Source: Campylobacter concisus
Lineage (GTDB): Bacteria; Campylobacterota; Campylobacteria; Campylobacterales; Campylobacteraceae
Direction of reading: 5' to 3'
DNA length: 64,000 nt
Assembly (NCBI RefSeq): GCF_003048615.2
Contig: NZ_CP049263.1
Location: 1,612,001 to 1,676,000, forward strand
Part shown: in pieces, positions 35,927 through 44,331 of the stretch
Numbering within the stretch: the first letter of the stretch is position 1
Layout of the letters: every line of letters starts with the position of its first letter
Program-made: the position numbers and the translations under genes
Notes under the pieces: generated by a model
What the model was told of the DNA's origin: nothing
Databases searched by the model: none
What the model saw: the letters and a program-made list of their open reading frames with translations, nothing else

Positions 35927-35934
35927 CTTCACTC

Positions 35935-36429
35935 CTATAAGAGCGATCTTATAGCACCTTCAAGCACACTTTTTGGTGTAAGACCGATAAATTTTGATCG
36001 CATCTTACCATCTTTATCAAAAAAATAGATAACTGGCACGCCCATAACGCCACCAACTGCCTTGCTGAAGTAATCCACCGAGACCTTGTCGCTTGTGGTT
36101 TTAAAGGTGATGTTGTGCTCTTTTAAGATTTCGATATCCTTATCAAAGCCCTTGCTAGGTCCTAAAATGCCAATAAACTGCACCTCTTTGCCATACTCTT
36201 TTTCAAGTGCGTTTAGATCAGGGATCGCAGCTTTACACACCCCGCAGTCCGTGCCAAAGAAAAAGAGCATATATGGCTTATCGCCTATCTTTAGACGCTT
36301 CTCAGTAGGGAAAAACTGCGTATCGATGCCACTTGAGTCATTTAGCGTGATGTGGTGCTTCTCATACTGCTTGACGCAGCCCAAAACTAGGGCTGAGACT
36401 AGGCATAAAAGTAAAAATTTATATCGCAT
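35935..36429 (-). CDS. Thioredoxin-like lipoprotein (TlpA/ResA type)
   Basis: Periplasmic thiol-disulfide protein of 164 residues anchored by a lipid: lipobox LVLGC, Cys near residue 18. The thioredoxin fold has FFFGTDCGVCKAAIP, so the active site is CGVC, and a cis-Pro in GVPVIYFF. The P19 operon of C. jejuni also ends with thioredoxin-like proteins. A role in keeping thiols reduced for iron or copper handling is inference. It overlaps the ATPase gene by 11 bases. Confidence 0.88.
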   Translation of the reverse strand: MRYKFLLLCLVSALVLGCVKQYEKHHITLNDSSGIDTQFFPTEKRLKIGDKPYMLFFFGTDCGVCKAAIPDLNALEKEYGKEVQFIGILGPSKGFDKDIEILKEHNITFKTTSDKVSVDYFSKAVGGVMGVPVIYFFDKDGKMRSKFIGLTPKSVLEGAIRSLL

Positions 36430-37108
36430 TTGGCACCTTTGGATTTTCGATAGTGCGGATCTTCTCTAGTTTGCCGTGTCTTAAATAGACGATCTTATCG
36501 CCATATTCGCCTAGATCTGGGTTGTGAGTGACTAGAAGTATCGTCTTGCCCTCTTTTCTTAGCTTGCAAAAAAGATCAAGTATGATCCTCTCATTTGCCT
36601 CGTCAAGGTTACCAGTTGGCTCATCTGCTATTAAAATTTCAGGGTCGTTTATGAGTGAGCGCGCGATACAAAGGCGTTGTTGCTCGCCGCCACTTAGCTG
36701 ACTTGGTCTGTGCGTGAGCCTGTGAGAAAGTCCTACTGCCTCAAGCGCTCTTTTAGCATCCTCTTCATCAACCGAGCTGTGATAATACTGCGCTATCATC
36801 ACGTTTTCAAGAGCGCTAAGATATGGCACTAGGTGAAACTGCTGAAAGACAAGTCCGATCTTTTCACGTCTAAATTTAAGCGTATCATCGGCATTTAGGT
36901 TGCTCGCATCATCGCCGCCAAGCATATAGACGCCGCTACTTGGAGTATCCATTAGAGAAAGGATATTTACAAGTGTGCTCTTACCGCTACCGCTTGGTCC
37001 CATGACGCTGACCCACTCGCCCTTTTTAACCTCAAAACTTATATCATCAAGTGCTTTTACATCGCCAAAAATTTTACAAATATTTTTAAGTTCTAGTGCA
37101 TTTTGCAT
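36419..37108 (-). CDS. ABC transporter ATP-binding protein (MacB/LolD type)
   Basis: ATPase of 229 residues: Walker A GPSGSGKST (about 36-44), Q loop, signature LSGGEQQR, Walker B ILIADEPTGN and switch His in LVTHN. It is one base pair away from the preceding FtsX permease gene and must power the two permeases upstream. In C. jejuni the matching gene is in the p19 operon. Confidence 0.92.
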   Translation of the reverse strand: MQNALELKNICKIFGDVKALDDISFEVKKGEWVSVMGPSGSGKSTLVNILSLMDTPSSGVYMLGGDDASNLNADDTLKFRREKIGLVFQQFHLVPYLSALENVMIAQYYHSSVDEEDAKRALEAVGLSHRLTHRPSQLSGGEQQRLCIARSLINDPEILIADEPTGNLDEANERIILDLFCKLRKEGKTILLVTHNPDLGEYGDKIVYLRHGKLEKIRTIENPKVPNAI

Positions 37109-37109
37109 A

Positions 37110-38252
37110 TCATTCTCCTCTTAGTGTATCTGCCATTTTGTTATTAAGTGCCCGCTTAATCGGGTAAAACGCTGCGATCACTGCAAAAAGAAGTGATATG
37201 ACCACAGCTACTGGGATGCTTAGAATTCTAAAATCAATACTAGAATCAAATATCGCATAACCTAAAATTTGAGCTAGTAGATAACCTAAAAACGCTCCAA
37301 CTAACGCTGAAATAAGCGCTGTCACAAATGTCTCAAAGCCAAATAGCCTCAATACATCTTTTTTGCTTGCACCTATAGCTCTAAGAAGTGCGATCTCACG
37401 TGATCGAGAGAGCAAGATAGCACTAAGCGTTGTATTTACGCACATTGAAGTAATGAGCAAGATGACAAGGCTAACAAGCGCCATTAGAAGCTTGATCTTC
37501 TCTAAGATGTAGCCCTCAGACTTTGAGACCTTTGCCACTGGTTTTGCGACTATTTCGTCGTTGCTAATAGTCTTTGCAAGCGATGTTATCTCGTCAAAAT
37601 TTCCAAGCACAACAGCTTCAGCATAGTTTATCTTGCCAGCTTTGTTTGAAATTTGCTGAGCCAAAGATAGCGACGTGATCAAAAGGGCGTCTTCTTTGTC
37701 GCCACTTGCCACTACGCCTTTTATCTTTACATTTATGCTCTCATTTGAGCCAATAGCGCGAATTTCTATATCATCGCCTGCTTTAAAGCCAGCTTGACGA
37801 GCAAGATCGACGCCTATTAGCACGTTTTTATCGTCAAAATCAACATTTATCATAGTTCCATCTCTAACATCTAAAAATGGTTTAACTTTTTTTAGATTGC
37901 TAAATTTTGTCCCCATGACGATGGCATTAGTTGGGCCGATATTTGCCTGAGCAAAGAGATAACCGCTCTCGCCAAGAAGCTTATCTTTTGGCACTTTAGC
38001 GATCATTTCATTATAGGTTTTTTCGCTCATATCATCACTTGTAGCCATATCTTTTGGAGCAAAGATCATATTTGCACCATAAGTTTTTAGCTCGCGTGAG
38101 ACCTTTGAGTCGATGTCTAGATAGACATTGACAAATGCCGCACACACGCACGCTCCAAGCAAGATCGAGATCACGATGACCATAACCCTTGATGAGCCAT
38201 TTTTTAGGCTTTTGTAGATCAGGTTGTAAAAGAATTTGCTATTTGCGGTCAT
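37110..38252 (-). CDS. FtsX/MacB-type ABC permease, second
   Basis: Inner-membrane protein of 380 residues: one N-terminal helix (about 21-43), a periplasmic MacB-PCD-like domain (about 45-255), then three C-terminal helices forming the FtsX domain with REIALLRAIGASKKDVLRLF. It overlaps the first permease gene by 14 bases. Such transporters act on substrates or signals at the periplasmic face rather than importing ligand; in the P19 system the exact role is not settled. Confidence 0.9.
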   Translation of the reverse strand: MTANSKFFYNLIYKSLKNGSSRVMVIVISILLGACVCAAFVNVYLDIDSKVSRELKTYGANMIFAPKDMATSDDMSEKTYNEMIAKVPKDKLLGESGYLFAQANIGPTNAIVMGTKFSNLKKVKPFLDVRDGTMINVDFDDKNVLIGVDLARQAGFKAGDDIEIRAIGSNESINVKIKGVVASGDKEDALLITSLSLAQQISNKAGKINYAEAVVLGNFDEITSLAKTISNDEIVAKPVAKVSKSEGYILEKIKLLMALVSLVILLITSMCVNTTLSAILLSRSREIALLRAIGASKKDVLRLFGFETFVTALISALVGAFLGYLLAQILGYAIFDSSIDFRILSIPVAVVISLLFAVIAAFYPIKRALNNKMADTLRGE

Positions 38253-39531
38253 ATAGCACCTCCGCAGGTAGTAAATTTATGACGTTTCTCATTGGCATTA
38301 GCGAGCCAACGACTGAGATGAGCAAGGCAAATGCCACGCTAATTGGCAGCACGATCCATGCTATGCCTATGCCGTGAGAGAAGATGATGTAAGACATCAC
38401 GTAGCTTAGCGCGTATCCTAAAAATGCTCCCGTGATGCCTGCAAAAAAGGCAACCACAAGGCTCTCGCTAGCAAAAAGGGCGTAAATTTCAAAGTTACTT
38501 GCGCCTATGGCTTTTAAAAGACCGATCTCTTTTTTACGGCGGTAAATTTCACTTGTCATTAGCGATGTTATACCAATAGCTGAGACCACAAGAGCGATGA
38601 TACTAACGATACCCATTAGACTTTGAATTTTCTTTACGATATTACTCTCAGCATCGCTTACTTGAAGGCTTGCTTTTGCGCTAACGTTTGGTAAATTTTC
38701 TTCTATCTGAAATGCGATAGATCCTGCATAAGCTGAGCAGTACCATTTGTCGTACTCTGCACTATCAAGGTTGTCTAAATTTCGTCTAGCCTTTAGCGAT
38801 AGGTCGTTTTCTGGGATCGTCATGGCTGAGACCTCAGCTTTTGTGTATGAGCCAGGATGCCCTGAGAGATCGCCAGCAAGTTTGAGCGAGCCTATTAGCT
38901 TATGTGCCTCATCGCTTGCTCCTTTTAAGATGCCAACCACGCTAACCTCTTTTGTGCCGTTTTTGCCCACAAGGCTAAGCTTGTCGCCAACTTTTAAATT
39001 TTTAGCCTTTGCAAGCTCATCTCCTACTAAAATTTCATCCATGCTCTCATCTTTTGGCCAAGCGCCCTCAACACCCCAAAATCCATACAAACTCTTAACG
39101 CCTGTGCTAAATTCTGGCTCATCTTTTAGTCCGATATTTTTATCAAAATATGTCCCCTCAAAGCTAAATTCATTACCTTTTTCATCTTTGACCTTTGTCT
39201 CTAGAAACGGCGCAAAGGCAACGATGTTATTTCTCCAAAAGATCTCTTTTATCTTGTAAATATCAGCCTCTGGGAGTAAATTTTGTGATTTTAGTGGGGT
39301 GAAATTTTTACCCTCGATCTCGATGCTTAGGCTCTCACCGCGTGGTAAAACGACGATATTTGAGCCATATCCTCTAAGCTCGCTTGCCACCTGATCGCCG
39401 ATTTTAAGCGTGATATTTAGCATGCAAGCTATCAAAAGAGCAGCTAGCAAGATGGTGATAAACGCCATCGTCTTTTGCACCTTTGAGCCCGTGATCGAGC
39501 TTTTTATCATTCTTAGTTGCATATTTTTCAT
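38239..39531 (-). CDS. FtsX/MacB-type ABC permease, first
   Basis: Inner-membrane protein of 430 residues: N-terminal helix (about 20-42), a large periplasmic domain (about 45-300), and three C-terminal helices with the FtsX signature KEIGLLKAIGASNFEIYALF. Its start overlaps the DUF2318 gene stop by four bases. It probably forms a heterodimer with the second permease. Confidence 0.9.
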   Translation of the reverse strand: MKNMQLRMIKSSITGSKVQKTMAFITILLAALLIACMLNITLKIGDQVASELRGYGSNIVVLPRGESLSIEIEGKNFTPLKSQNLLPEADIYKIKEIFWRNNIVAFAPFLETKVKDEKGNEFSFEGTYFDKNIGLKDEPEFSTGVKSLYGFWGVEGAWPKDESMDEILVGDELAKAKNLKVGDKLSLVGKNGTKEVSVVGILKGASDEAHKLIGSLKLAGDLSGHPGSYTKAEVSAMTIPENDLSLKARRNLDNLDSAEYDKWYCSAYAGSIAFQIEENLPNVSAKASLQVSDAESNIVKKIQSLMGIVSIIALVVSAIGITSLMTSEIYRRKKEIGLLKAIGASNFEIYALFASESLVVAFFAGITGAFLGYALSYVMSYIIFSHGIGIAWIVLPISVAFALLISVVGSLMPMRNVINLLPAEVLYDRK

Positions 39532-40907
39532 TTTAACGTTCCATTTGTTTCTACATATTTTTCTGGATTTGCTTCAAATTTCGCCTGAGTTTCGTTGCTC
39601 TCAAAGAAATATGTGCGTCCGTAGTATAAATATGATCTTGAATCAAGATTGCTCACCTTTTTGCGACTAACTGGGTCAAGCACCATCTTTTCGACGACCT
39701 TGCTAAAGTAGTTTGCCCCTGCGACGATCGTTTTATAATCAACTATGATATTTTTACCATCAAAAGTAAATGCCATAGGGATCGGGTTACAACCGCCCTC
39801 TTTGCCAACTGACGGTAAGAAAATTCTAACATTACAAGAGATACAAATAAGGTCATTACCTTTTTTTATGTAGCCCATATCACCGCAGATCATACACGAG
39901 TCAAAGACGATGACAGGAGATGGGCGGTCGCTAAAGCGGTTTAGCAAGAAAAATCTTATCTGCTTGCCCTCATCTGTGATGTAGGCAAATCTGTGAAGTT
40001 CATTATCTTTTAACATATCAACATCAAATATAAATTTATCTCCCACTGGCTCAACCAAGAGTGGCTCTGAAATTTGAGGTGGGCGAGATGCGTAAAGATC
40101 AAAATAAAGTGAAAAGCCAAGCGCTATTAAAACGCTGCAAAATGCAAATTTTGCATTGTCAAAGACATTTTCTCTAATAGCTTTTGTAAAGCGGTATTTG
40201 ATAGAGCCAAACGTGCTCTTATCGATACTTTTTGGCATAAAGCAAAATGCGATGATGCATAAAAGTAGGATCACAACTATATAAAAATAGGCACTAAATT
40301 CTGTGACGTAGATGCCTTTTGCACTGATAGATAAAATTTGAGAATTTAGCTCGCTACTTATCTTTAAAGCGCCTGCACGTAAAAGCTCGAGTGCAGTTTG
40401 TGAGCTTCTATCAACTAGTAAAAATATTAGTGTGATAAGAGCTAAAATTTTAGCTAGCGATGATGGGATACTTGCTTTTAAATTCGAAATAAAGAAAAAT
40501 AAAAATAGTATCAAGATCATCGCAAAGATCATCAAAAAGAAGCTTATAACTGAAAGCGTGTCAAGCAGCTCGCCGCCAAATAGCGGGAACAATGCACTAC
40601 TTGAGCTATAACCAAAGCCAAAGCCGATGCCTAAAATAAAAAATGTTACGATTTTTGCTATCTTGAGCTCGAAAAATATCCATAAAATGCTAATTAGTAG
40701 AAAAACCAGTGTCACTGAATCTATGAAAATTTTAAACTGGTCATCAACAAGCGCATGACGAGCAGCTTTAAAGATAAGCACACCAGCAACAACGCCAAGA
40801 AATGATGGTAAAAAGACCGTTTTTAAACTTTTGCCATTGTTATTTAAGGCAGCAAAAAGCGTAAATCCAAGGAGGGCTAAAAAGACCTGATAGAAGTAAA
40901 TTGACAT
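39528..40907 (-). CDS. DUF2318 membrane protein with C-terminal YHS-like domain
   Basis: Protein of 459 residues. About eight transmembrane helices fill residues 1-275. A periplasmic DUF2318 domain follows, with CMICGDMGY and CISCNV, two CxxC pairs likely to bind a metal or cluster, and GGCNPIP. The last 45 residues (DPVSRKKVSNLDSRSYLYY...FEANPEKYV) look like a YHS metal-binding domain in which the usual Cys are absent. Homologues sit next to P19/Ftr1 in iron operons, where a role in reducing iron at the membrane is often proposed; that is inference. Confidence 0.82.
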   Translation of the reverse strand: MSIYFYQVFLALLGFTLFAALNNNGKSLKTVFLPSFLGVVAGVLIFKAARHALVDDQFKIFIDSVTLVFLLISILWIFFELKIAKIVTFFILGIGFGFGYSSSSALFPLFGGELLDTLSVISFFLMIFAMILILFLFFFISNLKASIPSSLAKILALITLIFLLVDRSSQTALELLRAGALKISSELNSQILSISAKGIYVTEFSAYFYIVVILLLCIIAFCFMPKSIDKSTFGSIKYRFTKAIRENVFDNAKFAFCSVLIALGFSLYFDLYASRPPQISEPLLVEPVGDKFIFDVDMLKDNELHRFAYITDEGKQIRFFLLNRFSDRPSPVIVFDSCMICGDMGYIKKGNDLICISCNVRIFLPSVGKEGGCNPIPMAFTFDGKNIIVDYKTIVAGANYFSKVVEKMVLDPVSRKKVSNLDSRSYLYYGRTYFFESNETQAKFEANPEKYVETNGTLK

Positions 40908-40935
40908 AACTAAACCCTATGAGAATTTTTAAAAA

Positions 40936-40951
40936 GGGGCGAGAACGCCCC
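40936..40951 (-). terminator. Attenuator-like hairpin between p19 and the DUF2318 gene
   Basis: Perfect GGGGCG / CGCCCC stem with a TTCT loop, followed on the minus strand by five T. It lies 7 bases beyond the p19 stop and before the next gene of the operon, so it could make ftr1-p19 mRNA more abundant than the distal genes. Confidence 0.8.
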
Positions 40952-40958
40952 AAAGTGA

Positions 40959-41480
40959 TTATTTAACAGGACCACCTGTCCATTGAAATTTATAAGTTGT
41001 TGTGAAAGGCTCAAACCATTTACCAACACCAGTCTCTTTGTCAGCGTGGCGACCAAAGCCTTGTTTTTCTGGATTGTCGATGTGGAATTTAAGCTCATAG
41101 TTACCAACACCTGTATCCATTTTTACGTTAGCACCGTAGTGTGGGCCATCGCTTGCAACCATAGGCATAAATGTACCTTTTTTAGTTTTGCCATTATCAA
41201 GGTTTTTTAGCTCATAGTTGATCTTTAGATATGGGATCCACTCGCCTTCGCCAAAGCCGTTTTTGTTGCCTTTTACAGCGTGGATGTCAGCTTCTAGGTG
41301 AAGATCAGCCAAGCTTGGAGCTAGATCAACGCCTTTTGGCTCCATGTCGATTGGCTCAAGATAAACAGCAGCTATCTCCATGCCATTAGCCTCTACAGGC
41401 TCGCCGATTGGGTGCTCTCCAGCAAGTGCAAAACCAGCTGCTAGGCTAAGTGCTAGAGCTGAACTAAGAATTTTATTCAT
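40959..41480 (-). CDS. p19: Periplasmic iron-transport protein P19
   Basis: Periplasmic metal-binding protein of 173 residues with a clear signal peptide (MNKILSSALALSLAAGFALA). P19 of C. jejuni binds copper and iron as a dimer and feeds iron to the Ftr1 permease. Residues matching its metal site are seen: HLEADIH, MPM, GPHYG and FHID. It follows ftr1 by 20 bases and precedes the hairpin at 40936. Confidence 0.95.
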   Translation of the reverse strand: MNKILSSALALSLAAGFALAGEHPIGEPVEANGMEIAAVYLEPIDMEPKGVDLAPSLADLHLEADIHAVKGNKNGFGEGEWIPYLKINYELKNLDNGKTKKGTFMPMVASDGPHYGANVKMDTGVGNYELKFHIDNPEKQGFGRHADKETGVGKWFEPFTTTYKFQWTGGPVK

Positions 41481-41500
41481 TTCCTCTCCTTTAAATAAGA

Positions 41501-43444
41501 TTAGTTTTTATTTTGTTTTGATTTCATGATAGCGATGCCTATAATTAGGGCAAGCACCATAATGATCTGAGGTATTAAACTCTCGTAATATGGCATAAGT
41601 CCTAGCCAGTCTCTCATCCAGTCAGGAAAATTTAGTCCTTTTATGATAGTTGGTATGAAAATTTTGCCCTCAACTAGCTCGCCAACGCCCTTTCCAACAA
41701 AGACGATCGACATGTAAAAGATGATAGCTGATGTAAATATAAAAAATGGCTTAATAGGAATTTTAATAGCGAAAATTTTAAATAAGAAATAGACTATCAA
41801 AAGAACGATAAGACCTACAACAAAGCCAGCCGCGATCATTGAGTAGCCAGCTGAGTCTTTTGCGTCAAAGATAAGCGCTTGATAAAATAGCACTGTCTCA
41901 GCACCCTCTCTAAATACCGCTAAAAATACAGTCCACCAAAGCATCGTGCTTGAGCCACTTGAGATAGAATCAGATACATGTGATTTGATATAGTCGTTCC
42001 ATTTTTTAGCACCAGCATTTGAAAGAAGCCAGAAGCCAACATAAAATAGAAGTCCCACTGCAACAAGCATCGTGATGCCTTCCATAAGCTCTCTTTTTTG
42101 ACCTGCTGCTTCACCAAAGATGGCGTTCATTATCCAAGCCATGACAAAGCTTAAGATGACAGCCACGCCAACTGAGCTATATACGACCTTGCCCATAGAT
42201 TTTGCATTGCCAGTTTTTACAAGATATGCAACGACGGCTGCAACAATGATAAGAGCTTCAAAACCCTCTCTTAAGATGATAGTTAGTGCCCAGATAAATA
42301 GCGTCCAAGGTGAGCTTGAACCGCTAGTTTTCTCAAGTGCAGCTGCTAGCTGAGATGACATCTTGCTTGCACTCTCTTCAAGTGTTTTTTCGTCTGCACC
42401 TGATTTCATAAGGGCCACAAGGTTACCAAATGTAGCTTCGATAGCTGTTTTTAAATTTACATCTATTGCACCTACTTTGTTCTCCATGCCGCTACCTTCA
42501 AACTCATCAAAGTAGATATCTTGGATATCGCCCATAGCTTTAGCACTATTGCCACCTTTGTAAAGCGCGATGGCTGCTTGAATTTTGTCATTTATGTTTT
42601 TAACAGTTTGAGTGTAGTCTGTGCCACTATCTTCGCTGCTATCGCTAGATGCTGCACTACTCATATCAACTTTTGCTAGTTTTACTGTTTCAGCTGGGAG
42701 TTTTGCAACGGCATCATAAGCTAGTTTTTTGATCTCTTCTAGCTTTGTTTTAAAATCATCTTTTGTTATGCCGTTAGCGATGCCACTGATCGCTTCACCC
42801 ATCTTTCTTTGGATGTCAGCATCTATGCTTTTGCCATTTTCTATATATTGACGAACGGCGATTTCAAGTTGAGTGTTTCTATAATCATTAAATTTAGCAT
42901 CTTGGATAGAATTTTTAGCATCATCTTGTTTATCGCTCTCGTAGCTTGCTATGGCTTTATCTAAAGTAGCTGATAAATTTTCAAATGCCACCTTCCACTC
43001 AGGGATAAATTTAGAAGTGTCATAGCCACTTGCAGCAGTTTGTGCTGGAGTGTCTGAATACTCACCAACAAGCTTATGTCCATTTAAAATAACTGGCAAA
43101 ACTTCAGCGATTTCGCTATTTATCTGATCTATTCTTTTTTGCACGTCATCTGGTGCTTCGCCAGCTTTTATCGCCTTTCTGATCTCGCCAAACTGCTTCT
43201 CCATAGAGTAAGCTTTTTTCTGACCTAAATTTATTCTGATGCCAGCTTCGACATCTTCAAACAGACCAAAATAAGCATTTTGAGTATCGCTAACTGCTTG
43301 CTCGACGTTGCCAGCTCTATACTCTGTTATTACTTTTTGTAATGACTCTTTTATCTGAGCTGCGACTTGTGTGTAGTCGTCATTTTTTGCCACAAGCCAG
43401 ATAGGAAGTAGCATGATAAGCATAAATTTAAAAAATTTATTCAT
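41501..43444 (-). CDS. Ftr1-family iron permease with periplasmic domain
   Basis: Iron importer of 647 residues. A signal peptide is followed by a long helical extracytoplasmic part (about 25-375) with two imelysin-like segments (DYTQVAAQIKESL, DYTQTVKNINDKI), a visible internal duplication. Seven C-terminal helices carry the two REGxE iron-binding motifs, REGFE at 392-396 and REGAE at 512-516. First gene of the P19 operon, behind a Fur-like site. C. jejuni has the same gene before p19. AGGTGG is the ribosome site. Confidence 0.93.
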   Translation of the reverse strand: MNKFFKFMLIMLLPIWLVAKNDDYTQVAAQIKESLQKVITEYRAGNVEQAVSDTQNAYFGLFEDVEAGIRINLGQKKAYSMEKQFGEIRKAIKAGEAPDDVQKRIDQINSEIAEVLPVILNGHKLVGEYSDTPAQTAASGYDTSKFIPEWKVAFENLSATLDKAIASYESDKQDDAKNSIQDAKFNDYRNTQLEIAVRQYIENGKSIDADIQRKMGEAISGIANGITKDDFKTKLEEIKKLAYDAVAKLPAETVKLAKVDMSSAASSDSSEDSGTDYTQTVKNINDKIQAAIALYKGGNSAKAMGDIQDIYFDEFEGSGMENKVGAIDVNLKTAIEATFGNLVALMKSGADEKTLEESASKMSSQLAAALEKTSGSSSPWTLFIWALTIILREGFEALIIVAAVVAYLVKTGNAKSMGKVVYSSVGVAVILSFVMAWIMNAIFGEAAGQKRELMEGITMLVAVGLLFYVGFWLLSNAGAKKWNDYIKSHVSDSISSGSSTMLWWTVFLAVFREGAETVLFYQALIFDAKDSAGYSMIAAGFVVGLIVLLIVYFLFKIFAIKIPIKPFFIFTSAIIFYMSIVFVGKGVGELVEGKIFIPTIIKGLNFPDWMRDWLGLMPYYESLIPQIIMVLALIIGIAIMKSKQNKN

Positions 43445-43510
43445 TAGTTAAACCACCTGTGAGATTATTTTAAAGTGGAATATTACCAATGCTTTACTTT
43501 GATTAAAATA

Positions 43511-43528
43511 AAAACGATTATCATAAAA
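43511..43528 (-). promoter_or_regulatory. Fur-box-like operator of the P19 iron operon
   Basis: Minus strand reads TTTTATGATAATCGTTTT, matching the GATAATnATWATC-type Fur consensus. It lies about 70 bases before the ftr1 ATG, upstream of a TAATAT-like -10. Iron repression of this operon is known in C. jejuni. Confidence 0.65.
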
Positions 43529-43734
43529 GAATGTAAATTGAAAGTATAAATAATATTTTTTACAATCTAATAATCAACTTTACGTAAATTTAGGGCTTTA
43601 GAGGGTTAGATCAAAATTTCATATCGAGATAAAAAAGTTATATATTTTTGATAATTTTAATAGGTAAAGAAAATTATTGATGAAATTTTAGATTATAAAA
43701 ATCATAAAAAATAATTTAAATTTTATAAATTTAA

Positions 43735-43756
43735 AAGGAGAGCAAGCGCCCTCCTT
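43735..43756 (-). terminator. Terminator after fdhB
   Basis: Minus-strand AAGGAGGGC / GCTCTCCTT, 9-bp stem with one G-U pair and a GCTT loop, followed by TTTAAATTT, five bases after the fdhB stop. Confidence 0.8.
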
Positions 43757-43760
43757 AATG

Positions 43761-44321
43761 TTATACGTTTAGTCCTGTATTTCTTAGCATAACGCGTTTG
43801 CGATATACATTTGAGACCTCAGCAGCGTCGCCAACTAAAAGTGCGTTTGTAGAGCAGATAGCCGCACACATAGGCACTTTGCCCTCAGCCATTCTGTTTT
43901 GACCGTAAAGCTCTCTCTCCTCGTGTGAATTTGTTGGCTCTGGACCGCCTGCACACATGGTGCATTTATCCATTACGCCTTTTACGCCAAATGCCCCGTC
44001 TTTAGGGAACTGCGGCGCACCAAATGGACAAGCATATAGGCAGTATCCACAGCCTATGCACTTGTTTTTATCGTGAAGCACGATACCATCAGCTCTAATG
44101 TAGAAGCAATCAACCGGACAAACTTGCTCACAAGGTGCGTCGGTGCAGTGCTGGCATGCGATAGTAGTTGATACCTCTTTGCCCTCGATACCATCGTGAA
44201 GTGTGATAACTTTTCTTCTATAAATTCCTACTGGAAGCTCGTGAGCAGAAGAGCAAGCGACTTGACATCCATAGCAGCTGATACATCTATTAGTATCTAC
44301 AAAAAATTTCATTCTTGCCAT
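43761..44321 (-). CDS. fdhB: Formate dehydrogenase iron-sulfur subunit
   Basis: Electron-transfer subunit of 186 residues with 16 Cys for four [4Fe-4S] clusters: CISCYGCQVAC, CQHCTDAPCEQVCPVDC, CIGCGYCLYACPFG, and CTMC with later CAAIC. It passes electrons from FdhA towards the membrane. It starts ten bases after fdhA. In C. jejuni fdhC (cytochrome b) and fdhD follow; here the operon ends with a terminator. Confidence 0.94.
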   Translation of the reverse strand: MARMKFFVDTNRCISCYGCQVACSSAHELPVGIYRRKVITLHDGIEGKEVSTTIACQHCTDAPCEQVCPVDCFYIRADGIVLHDKNKCIGCGYCLYACPFGAPQFPKDGAFGVKGVMDKCTMCAGGPEPTNSHEERELYGQNRMAEGKVPMCAAICSTNALLVGDAAEVSNVYRKRVMLRNTGLNV

Positions 44322-44331
44322 TTTTCTCTCC

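Larger units (their letters stand above)
43445..43760. other. Gap between ftr1 start and fdhB end
   Basis: Contains the promoter and Fur-like site of the iron operon (43445-43560) and the fdhB terminator (43735-43756). Between them is very AT-rich sequence. No fdhC or other gene is present. Confidence 0.7.

Noticed and set aside
38747-39259. Plus-strand reading frame of 170 codons opposite the first FtsX permease
   Set aside because: Shadow of a well-supported permease gene with Ser/Leu/Phe-rich content and no start signals.
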